A stretch of 23,832 bases of DNA from an uncultured Blautia sp. (GTDB lineage: Bacteria; Bacillota; Clostridia; Lachnospirales; Lachnospiraceae), in assembly GCA_934394545.1 (NCBI GenBank), contig CAKRRG010000043.1:1-23832 (forward strand), written 5' to 3'. The notes below the pieces were generated by a model, which saw only the letters and a program-made list of their open reading frames with translations, had not been told where the DNA came from and did not search any database. Positions 16,952-23,832 of this stretch are shown piece by piece; position 1 is the first letter of the stretch; every line of letters begins with the position of its first letter. The translations under genes were made by a program, and so were the position numbers.

Positions 16952-17605
16952 TTATCCGATTTTTACTATAAATTCTGCAAAGTCCTTACAAACTGAATGT
17001 CCCTTTTCTGTCTCACAAAAAATACACAAATCCGTATCGTTAACCGCCTCAATAGCATCCTGGAAATGCTTAATATTGATTTCAATTTTCTTTTCCAGAA
17101 GTTTCAGTTCCTCTTCTGTTGTAAATTTAGAAACAAACTTTTTGTAAATGTCTTTCACATTACCATTCATATCAACGAGTCGAGTCTTATTTACAACAAG
17201 AAGATCCTTCCATGCAAAATAATTTGGTGTTCCCTCTGGACATCCAAAAGTAAACTCTGCAATTCCCCTTCCATCCTTCAATAGCCCGAATGATTCTTGA
17301 TCATAATTAACATTTAACAGTATAAATTTTAACTCCTTATAAGTTGCTTCCAATAATCCATACTGTTCATCTGTCAAAGGCATGGCAACCTTTATATCAA
17401 ATCCATTCGCAGAAAAATATTTCTCAAAATCAGCAACAAACATATTTACTGTCTCTTTCATTTTGGCATTCCAAAGCGGATAACTTGTATCCATTACAGT
17501 AAAAAATTCTTCAAATTTTGCAATCACTTTCTCTTGCAAATTCCCAATAATTTCCTTTTTTTCGTTTTCAGCATTTGCCTGTTTCTTTAATTCCTCTAAG
17601 TTCAT
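16952..17605 (-). CDS. Unknown protein, third gene of the TIR-HEPN operon, with C-terminal Cys/His cluster
   Basis: A 217-aa soluble protein that I do not recognise. The first 45 residues are charged and probably helical or coiled (NLEELKKQANAENEKKEII). The middle is mixed alpha/beta. The C-terminus carries C194-x2-C197-x5-H203-x2-C206 (CIFCETEKGHSVC), which looks like a zinc site. No transmembrane segment or nuclease motif is seen. ATG at 17605 has GAGGAGGAATT just upstream (cctcct at 17615-17620 on the plus strand); the frame open to 17623 is rejected. It begins 14 nt after the HEPN gene, so it is almost certainly co-expressed and could be a sensor, inhibitor or partner of the HEPN protein. 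Confidence 0.75.
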   Translation of the reverse strand: MNLEELKKQANAENEKKEIIGNLQEKVIAKFEEFFTVMDTSYPLWNAKMKETVNMFVADFEKYFSANGFDIKVAMPLTDEQYGLLEATYKELKFILLNVNYDQESFGLLKDGRGIAEFTFGCPEGTPNYFAWKDLLVVNKTRLVDMNGNVKDIYKKFVSKFTTEEELKLLEKKIEINIKHFQDAIEAVNDTDLCIFCETEKGHSVCKDFAEFIVKIG

Positions 17606-17619
17606 TGTGTAATTCCTCC

Positions 17620-19065
17620 TCATTTTAAATCATTTTCTTCATCATTATCATTAAAATAGTAATTCAGACCAAACAGTTCATTGATCGCACGTCTTATGTT
17701 TTGATCACTGACACCATAATACCTTAACTGCATGGCATACACAATATACTGCATATATATCAAATCCAATAATGAATATCCAATAAAATCCTTATCTAAA
17801 TCTCCATGTGCGAAATGATTTCTCTGACTCGCTAATCTCTGTCCCATCTCTGAATATTTTAATTCAAACTTATTTAGGCGATATAAATTTGATCCATACT
17901 TTCCGATAATATCATCATAATCTTTCCCGACTTGCAGAATTTCATTTTGGAGAGAATCTGACTTGAGCAATTTCTTTAAAAATTGATATTTCTTTTTCAG
18001 TCTGCCAGTACTATTCGCTATCAAGTCCTGAATAGCACATTCTGCTATCTCTTCTATTTCTCTGTTCTTTTTACTTCTTGGCACTCCCTCTGGATAAAGT
18101 CTCCTAAATTCCCATTCAAAAGCACCGGTAATCATTATAAAACGAGAAGCATCAATGGATTGTCCCGTTTTTTCAGGAATATGTCTGTTATACATCAAAT
18201 TATTCGCAATATCTGTTAGAATCTTGCCTTCGCACCCTGCAATATATTTTTGCTGTATAACTCTTCCTTTCCTTATACTATCAAGTTCCGTATTCTCTGT
18301 ATTTTCCTGTATGACATACAGAGTTGCAAAAGACTCATGCAGTCCATTTCCTACTGGGCAAGACAACTCCACCTCTGGAAAATAAACATTCTTTCTATAA
18401 CACAGATACTGGATAAACTGCTTCGCTATCATCCATAATTTATAAATGAATAAGAAGTCATCTGTGGCTTCAAATTCAAAAAACATTACCGAGCTTAGTG
18501 TCAAAGGTGGCTCACCTATCTTATGACTGCTGCTCCTCGTCACACTAAACTGGACAGCAACCTCTTTATCTTCAATTTGAAATACATTCTTTTCTGTTGT
18601 AGTAGAGTCAAAATCTTTCGCAATAACCGACATGATTCCTTTCGATAATCCAGGTTCTTCAAAATCGAAGCTAAAGGATTCATTTACAGGATGAATTGCA
18701 TCCAGTTCATAACTACGAAAACACATCCTGTCTATCTGATCTCGTTGCAATCTGTAATTTATATATGCTGCTATTTTAATGTGAAGCACAGCATTGATGC
18801 TTGAAACACGTGCCCCTAGTCTAGTAACAAACACCATCTGCTGTCTGGTTTCATTACATGTTCCTATTAAAAATGGATCTTTCATTCTATATAAAGGATA
18901 TGTTCTGAAAATTCCGCCTACAAAATTATCTCCGTACAATTCTCTCTCAAGCAAATATTCCTGACCTTGCTGTGGGACTAACTTAAGGACTCCATCATAA
19001 TATATGAACGTAAAATAAATGTCTTTATACATCAAATTGCCAGTATAAATTTCTCTATTCATCAT
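17620..19065 (-). CDS. HEPN-domain (ApeA-like) putative ribonuclease
   Basis: A 481-aa protein resembling ApeA-type HEPN proteins. A long beta-rich N-terminal part (about 1-210) is followed by an alpha-helical C-terminal part. The C-terminal part holds the HEPN R-x4-H motif as R415-N-H-F-A-H420 (SQRNHFAHGD), the catalytic signature of HEPN endoribonucleases. A helix (SLLDLIYMQYIVYAMQLRYYG) follows, as usual for the fold. ApeA is a known abortive-infection RNase, and the similarity here is to its layout, judged by eye. GGGGAGG (19071-19077) sits 5 nt before ATG 19065 and 8 nt before ATG 19062, so either of the two adjacent Met codons may start. It lies 27 nt downstream of the TIR gene. RNA cleavage is inferred, not shown. 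Confidence 0.75.
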   Translation of the reverse strand: MMNREIYTGNLMYKDIYFTFIYYDGVLKLVPQQGQEYLLERELYGDNFVGGIFRTYPLYRMKDPFLIGTCNETRQQMVFVTRLGARVSSINAVLHIKIAAYINYRLQRDQIDRMCFRSYELDAIHPVNESFSFDFEEPGLSKGIMSVIAKDFDSTTTEKNVFQIEDKEVAVQFSVTRSSSHKIGEPPLTLSSVMFFEFEATDDFLFIYKLWMIAKQFIQYLCYRKNVYFPEVELSCPVGNGLHESFATLYVIQENTENTELDSIRKGRVIQQKYIAGCEGKILTDIANNLMYNRHIPEKTGQSIDASRFIMITGAFEWEFRRLYPEGVPRSKKNREIEEIAECAIQDLIANSTGRLKKKYQFLKKLLKSDSLQNEILQVGKDYDDIIGKYGSNLYRLNKFELKYSEMGQRLASQRNHFAHGDLDKDFIGYSLLDLIYMQYIVYAMQLRYYGVSDQNIRRAINELFGLNYYFNDNDEENDLK

Positions 19066-19092
19066 CGCTACCTCCCCATTCAAAACTTTCTT

Positions 19093-20358
19093 TTAATATA
19101 TCTCCTTTCCCCGTGGTAATTTCCTACTTGCCTGCACAAAATCTTCTAAGGTACACTTGTCTTTTAATAAATTATTTAAATACTTTTTCGATAATTCATC
19201 ACCTTTACTGCTGTTAAATGGATGAAATTTGGCACATAACACAAGATTATATGGTGTCAAATATCGAAGTCTCAGCTTGAAATTTTCTGCGTTTGAACCA
19301 GATTGTACAACTTTTCCATTGATTATTGCAGCTCCATCATCATATTCCGTCCGAGTAATCGGTACATCCCCACACATACCAAATTCTTCATAATAGTATC
19401 CTGCATAGTCAAACTGCGGATTATTATATAAATCATCTGGCATCTCATAAACTCCCGATGGAACATCCGGTTTTGTCTGAATATAAAGAAATTCTCTATA
19501 ATACTCTCCTGGATTTACATATACCGCAACTTTGTCAATCTCATATTCGTCACAATTAATCAAGCATTTTGTATCTGATAATCTCTCAAAGGACTCTATA
19601 TCCATACAACTGCTTCCCCGAAAGTACCAAATTGGATCTGTCATTTCTCGTGATTTCAATGGACTTCTCAGCAGTATCTCTAATCTATCCACGCAGATCT
19701 TTGGATCATCAAATATCTTTAGACCTCGAATTCCCGGAAATGCTTGTCTAAGGCGAAAATCAAACAATGCTGTGCTATTAGAACACTCATCAAATCCAGA
19801 TGGAATTGCTTCTTCACATTCGCTATCTGCTTTTTCTTCATCTATCACTTTTTTTACCGCTGCATTACCACCAACAATCTCTGGAATCGGAATAAACTTT
19901 TTTTCATTTACCTCACTGAAAATATACTGAGAAGTATCCGACATTCTATACAGCAAAGTACATTTTTCCAATGGATATGTAATTTGTATTATTTCTCTTC
20001 CCTTAAAAAATGCAGGGCAGATTTCTTCTATTTTTTCTTTTGTCGGTGTCTCAAATGTGGCTAGAATATATTTTTTCGGATGATCTCTCATATCATTGAC
20101 AATCATTTCATATTCTGTTCCAACACCGCTCTGATAAGAATCTGCTTTTCGCTTGTATTCTGGACTTAATATAACAATAATCTTCTCTGCCTTCTGAAAG
20201 CTCTCATCCATCATTCGTACAAAATCTATGGACGCTGTATGCTGAATTTTCATCACATCACATTCTATTTCATATCCAATAGATCTAAGATTATTTACAA
20301 GCTGCAACACCTGTGGATCTGGCTTACTATCTACCCATGAATAACTTATAAAATACAT
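19093..20358 (-). CDS. TIR/SEFIR-domain protein with large C-terminal region
   Basis: A 421-aa protein. Residues 1 to about 150 form a TIR/SEFIR fold: MYFISYSWVD at the start, DESFQKAEKIIVILSPEYK (51-69) and SGVGTEYEMI with acidic candidates E82 and E84. TIR domains in bacterial immunity act as NAD hydrolases, cyclic-ADP-ribose-type signal synthases or adaptors. The C-terminal part (about 185-420) has no named domain I can assign; PIWYFRGSS and TRTEYDDGAAIINGKVV look conserved-type and may sense the trigger. ATG at 20358 has AGGGGGA a few bases upstream, and the GTG at 20379 lies upstream of that site. It is the first gene of a three-gene operon (TIR, HEPN, Cys/His protein) with its own promoter. 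Confidence 0.8.
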   Translation of the reverse strand: MYFISYSWVDSKPDPQVLQLVNNLRSIGYEIECDVMKIQHTASIDFVRMMDESFQKAEKIIVILSPEYKRKADSYQSGVGTEYEMIVNDMRDHPKKYILATFETPTKEKIEEICPAFFKGREIIQITYPLEKCTLLYRMSDTSQYIFSEVNEKKFIPIPEIVGGNAAVKKVIDEEKADSECEEAIPSGFDECSNSTALFDFRLRQAFPGIRGLKIFDDPKICVDRLEILLRSPLKSREMTDPIWYFRGSSCMDIESFERLSDTKCLINCDEYEIDKVAVYVNPGEYYREFLYIQTKPDVPSGVYEMPDDLYNNPQFDYAGYYYEEFGMCGDVPITRTEYDDGAAIINGKVVQSGSNAENFKLRLRYLTPYNLVLCAKFHPFNSSKGDELSKKYLNNLLKDKCTLEDFVQASRKLPRGKEIY

Positions 20359-20406
20359 CGAAATCCCCCTTGTATTCACCCATAATAGCTAACATAATAT
20401 AGGTTT

Positions 20407-20435
20407 ATTTTACTCCTGCTTCGTGTAATATACAA
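20407..20435 (-). promoter_or_regulatory. Promoter of the TIR-HEPN operon
   Basis: On the reverse strand, -35 TTGTAT (20430-20435) and -10 TAAAAT (20407-20412) are separated by exactly 17 nt, about 48 nt before the TIR start codon. Confidence 0.6.
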
Positions 20436-20448
20436 TCTGATTGTATAT
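20428..20448. promoter_or_regulatory. Perfect 21-bp palindrome overlapping the -35 box
   Basis: ATATACAATC, one central base, then GATTGTATAT: both 10-nt arms are perfectly complementary. It covers the -35 box of the TIR operon promoter, the place for a dimeric repressor. No regulator gene is in the operon, so the binding protein would act in trans or be one of the operon products. The stretch 20449-20533 shows nothing else certain; any transposon end there could not be verified. Confidence 0.6.
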
Positions 20449-20533
20449 GAATAGTCCAAATCTCTGAAACATTGAATACAAATAGCTCGCTCCAAAGCAA
20501 TGTCTTCTTGTTCTTGCCATCTTTTTCTCTTCT

Positions 20534-21631
20534 TTACTCCGCCTTTTTTAATTCTTTACTCAACTCGGATGCATAGTATTTTATGTGATTCGCAGCCAGA
20601 CCAAACGCATTTAATATCGTTTTCTGATTAGCTGTTACTGCATGATCCATTTCCCTTTCCACTACACTGCAGCGCTCTTCCGGCAGTACAAATGCCTGTG
20701 TTTTTTCATCATAATGGAGATTAAAATACCTCTCAAACCCTGGCCCGAATTCTTTTACTTTATTCTGATATTTCTTAAGGTACAATGTCATCTGGTTGAG
20801 CCTGTTTTCAATCCCAGCACGCTCTGCACTTTCTTTGGAAATGCTGTGGTACAGATGAAAATACCGTTCTTTTTTATCACCCGCATAAAGCCTGTGCTTC
20901 ACGGTCTTTCCATATACTCCATACTCATAGATGTTATTCACGCGCTTACTTTCAAAAGTTCCCTTGTGTTCCAGAACCAGTTCATTCACCAGTGAAGCCA
21001 TTCCCTTCACCATGATCACGAAACTGTACCCGCATTTATCCATATATTGTATATTTTCACTGCTGAAATAACCCCTGTCCAAAATAAAGCCAATCTTCTT
21101 ATAGCCATATCCAAAAGCTTTGTCCAACATGAACTGAAGCTGTGAGATATCGTTCAGACTTCCGGGATATTTCTCGTAAAATAATGGTTCCTGGTTATGT
21201 GTATCATATGCAACCGCATAGTTAAATACAGGCTGTCCCACATCTACTTTTGAATGTCCGAATTCCACCATTTCAATATCTCCAGCCTGGCAGTTTTTGT
21301 TCGTGGAATCGTAGGAAATATATATTTTTTCGCGATGGTTTCTGGTCTCATTCCAGGAATTTAAGAACCCAATACTCTGGTCATCCGTTACGGAATTCAG
21401 GAAATCTGAGACAGTAGAATCGCTGTATTGTTTCATTCCATTTGTAAAAAGAGGATGGTTGTATGTATAATCCGGATAGTACTGTGCAGCATTGTTTTCT
21501 GCAATGATCGAGTATACCGCCAGATCAAGAAAAAGTCCCAGATCACGCTGTTCAAAATACCCGCCAAGTATCTCCTTCAGATTATATTCTTCTATAATTT
21601 TACGCAACACAAAGTATGCTCCTACACGCAG
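20534..21631 (-). pseudogene. IS4/IS1634-type DDE transposase, truncated and internally deleted
   Basis: The translated remnant is about 360 aa, against roughly 550-600 for intact IS1634-group transposases. Family blocks seen are YISYDSTNKNCQ (first catalytic Asp region) and GFILDRGYFSSENI (second Asp region). The N-terminus is missing: the frame is open upstream of the GTG at 21610 and reads GAYFVLRKIIEEYNL, a normal internal stretch. Near the C-terminus, REMDHA jumps to VTANQKTILNAFG, which I read as the loss of the segment holding the catalytic Glu. The element should therefore be dead. Its 5' edge joins a truncated membrane gene at about 21631-21650. No terminal inverted repeats or target duplication could be identified. 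Confidence 0.82.
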
Positions 21632-22415
21632 ACAACTGCTCCTGGATGTCCCGAACCCGCTTTCTGTCTATGGTATAGATTGAAAGCTGAAACATTGCCC
21701 CACCGGCAAGAATGCCAATACGAAACATAAATGATGCATAACCGGAAGCGGCCAGATCCCCGATCGAAGTGCCTGTCCATAAAAACCACATTCCGCAGTT
21801 CGCGATCACGACCGCTATATCCGGCTTCGGCAAAGAGACAAGCTTTCCAAAACTAATCAACAATAACAGCCCGATTGCTGCATCTGACACCAGCCACCAC
21901 CAGGTACATCTGCTGAAAATACAAAAAACAGGAATCAGCAGACAAAAGAACAAAATCACTTTTCGGAAAAAACGCAGCCTTTCCGGAATCTCACCCTTCC
22001 ACCGGATAAAAATCCCCCAGGCGATCATTCTGCATAAATAGGCCGTCAAAAATATACAATCATAAGAAATCCGGCTGTTGCCCGGTATGATGCTGTATAT
22101 CGTATCCACGGATGCTTCCTGGAAAAACAGCAGAAAAACCATTGCCTGATAAACATGATACTGTTTTACATAATTGTTTTTCCACATCAACACCGGTGCA
22201 ACACTTAAGCCATTAAAAAATCCACCCGATACCTCTACCGTCAATTCACAGGTAGAGGAACGCAGTGGCAGTAAAGAATCCTCCGAAAAATCAGCCCCTT
22301 CCAGATCGATTTCTCCATTTATAACGGATTTTTCCCCTGTGTCTTTCCAGACTGCTCCCATTACCAGCAGCAGGCTGACAACAACCAGCAGACTCAGAAA
22401 CGTCTTCTGTATCAG
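21600..22415 (-). pseudogene. Truncated multi-pass membrane sensor-type protein
   Basis: The frame encodes an N-terminal hydrophobic segment (FLSLLVVVSLLLV), an extracytoplasmic stretch and about six further membrane helices (for example AMVFLLFFQ, VILFFCLLIPVFCIF, AAIGLLLLISFG). It ends with YTIDRKRVRDIQEQLS, a linker typical just before a histidine kinase or GGDEF output domain. The last residues come from transposon sequence, so the output domain has been lost. An ATG exists at 22361, but it lies after the first hydrophobic segment. The native start is probably the CTG at 22415, whose last two bases are shared with the upstream stop (CTGA). It follows a solute-binding protein gene, suggesting a former ligand-sensing pair. 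Confidence 0.55.
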
Positions 22416-23612
22416 ACATTTTTCTCTTCATTTGAAATCTGTTCTGCCTCGTATAAAATATTAAAGCGGATTTCTTCATCTGTCTGATTTTTGGCCTGCA
22501 TCATATACTGATGAAACTGCTCCACATGACTTTCCTCCTTCGGCAGATACGGATAATCCCAGGTTCTCAGATACTCCTCCGGCTCTGAAAATTCTGCTGC
22601 ATCTCCGGTTAAAGTCAAGCCTTTATTCTTTCCCAATTCCTGTTCCATCTCTTTCCCATTTACATAATACACGTCAAGAACAACTCCCAGAACCCTTTCC
22701 CATTGCTCTGAGACAGCTGCCGCCTCTTTCCTGCTCTAGGTGTCATCATGAACCGCAAATGGTATATGCAGTTTTTCACCATCGTGAATCCCAAGCTCTT
22801 CCAATGCTTTCTTCAAATATTTCCTGGCCCGTTCCTGATCTCCATGCAAAGAAATTCTGTTTTCCGGATTTCTTTTTATATATCTTTGACAGCTTCCTTC
22901 TCCGACTGGCGGAACACATCGCACCTTAGGCTCGATCAGATTATTTCCCAGGCTTTCCACGTACTGTTCCCTGTCCAGACAATCATTCAGGGCAAGCCTC
23001 AGATTCCTGTTACTTAAAACACTGTCCGAGCTTAGATCCATATAGATATCATCACTGGTTCCCGTAATTGCCCTTCTCTGAACTTCCTTCTCATTCTGTT
23101 CGATCACATCGGTTGCCATCGGAACTAAGTCAACCTTTCCCTCTTTTAATGCCTCTCTTGCTATTTTGCTGTCTTTATAATAGACGGACTCGATTGCATC
23201 CAGTGCTATACCATAAACGGAATCTGGATTTTCTTCTCTTGCATGAAAAAACGCTCTTTCAAAATCATATGCCGTTACAGGAACCCCATCGCTATAATAT
23301 GCATCCTCCCGTATATGAAACGTATAGATAAGACCATCTGTAGAAATCTCATAGCTGTCTGCCATTCCATATTGCAGCTTATACTGATAAATACGCATCA
23401 GGCCTTCCAACACATGATACGTAATGGTATATTCTGTATTTTTTCAACTTTTGTGTGGGAATCATATGTGCAAAATCTATGGGATAATAATTGACATAAC
23501 GCAATGTCTTCTTCCCTGTCTCTTCTGCACTGACTCTGCCATGCAACGAAAAACAAAATATGGATAACGCACATAAAAGAATTTTTTTATTATATTTTTC
23601 ATAAGTAAGCAC
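22412..23612 (-). pseudogene. Extracellular solute-binding protein (family 5, peptide-binding type), broken
   Basis: Three pieces make up one gene. The first is an N-terminal signal peptide (ILLCALSIFCFSLHGRVSA) plus TLRYVNYYPIDFAHMIPTQK. The middle (23413-22736) has YHVLEGLMRIYQY, TYTFHIREDAYYSDGVPV-type and YDFERAFFHA blocks of SBP_bac_5. The C-terminal piece begins at about 22672. The first two are in different frames; loss of one base from the T6 run at 23439-23444 would rejoin them as QKLKNTEYTITYHVLEG. The middle and last are in one frame, interrupted by TAG at 22736-22738. A central block of the family also seems to be missing (ALDAIESVYYKDS joins distant segments). An ATG at 23602 with AAGGTG upstream would be a better start than GTG 23612 if the T7 run at 23582-23588 had one more base. 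Confidence 0.75.
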
Positions 23613-23628
23613 ACCTTGCTCGCATTGT

Positions 23629-23832
23629 TTACTTGTAGAGATCTTCCAGCGTTATCAGCTGAACTTCACCACGCTCCTGTGCTTGAAGAAGTCCATCCGT
23701 GAATCCGCCTTTCGAGAAGATATAATAATGATAGTTGTTGCCTTTTCCAAATACCGATGCGTAATCCCGAATCAAATCGAGTTCATCCACACCAATTTTT
23801 TCATTTCTATACTTGCACGAACCGATGATATA
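23629..23832 (-). CDS. C-terminal end of an ATPase/DUF234-type protein (partial)
   Basis: The last 67 codons of a reverse-strand gene whose 5' part lies beyond the window. The translation begins YIIGSCKYRNEKIG, then DELDLIRDYASVFGKGNNY, then YIFSKGGFTDGLLQAQERG and ITLEDLYK. It matches my memory of the DUF234 (PD-(D/E)XK-like) C-terminus of archaeal-type P-loop ATPases, where GxCKxxxE is the E-x-K-equivalent strand; here the usual Glu position is Ser. The stop at 23629 is 16 nt before the solute-binding protein remnant. Function is unknown; such genes are common in clostridial accessory regions. Confidence 0.65.
   Translation of the reverse strand, partial: YIIGSCKYRNEKIGVDELDLIRDYASVFGKGNNYHYYIFSKGGFTDGLLQAQERGEVQLITLEDLYK

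Overview
The window looks like part of a Firmicutes chromosome, most likely class Clostridia and plausibly family Lachnospiraceae. The signs are HPr kinase/phosphorylase next to a ROK glucokinase, a membrane FtsH with a single cytoplasmic protease domain, a collagen-like surface or spore-coat type protein, GGAGG-type ribosome binding sites before nearly every gene, and moderate-to-low GC. The species cannot be named from this sequence alone.

Bases 1-11650 are mostly core genome. A class A penicillin-binding protein (5' end outside the window) converges on a reverse-strand block in the transcription order ftsH, uvrC, hprK, glcK. A DUF1846 gene diverges from ftsH. It converges, across a strong bidirectional terminator, on a pair made of a family 2 glycosyltransferase and a cysteine-containing Gly-X-Y collagen-like protein.

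Bases 11700-20450 are an AT-richer accessory region read entirely on the reverse strand. In transcription order it holds: (a) a TIR-domain gene, a HEPN-type (ApeA-like) putative RNase gene and a small gene with a C-terminal Cys/His cluster, behind a promoter whose -35 box lies in a perfect 21-bp palindrome; (b) a hicA-hicB toxin-antitoxin pair with its own promoter, palindromic operator and terminator; (c) a phospholipase-D-like (HDR-type) protein translationally coupled to an HECGH metallopeptidase, followed by a small unknown protein and an AAA-ATPase/PD-(D/E)XK protein. This is a defence-island layout. Unit (a) is the best candidate for an undescribed anti-phage system. Unit (c) is a second, weaker one.

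Bases 20500-23832 are decayed: an internally deleted IS4/IS1634-type transposase abuts a truncated membrane sensor gene, and an extracellular solute-binding protein gene is broken by a frameshift and a stop codon. The 3' end of an ATPase/DUF234-type gene runs off the window. Two small fossils lie at 15.83-15.99 kb: the 3' end of another AAA/PD-(D/E)XK gene and a 33-nt piece of the same transposase family. No tRNA, rRNA, CRISPR array or riboswitch was seen. All family calls come from reading motifs by eye, not from database searches.
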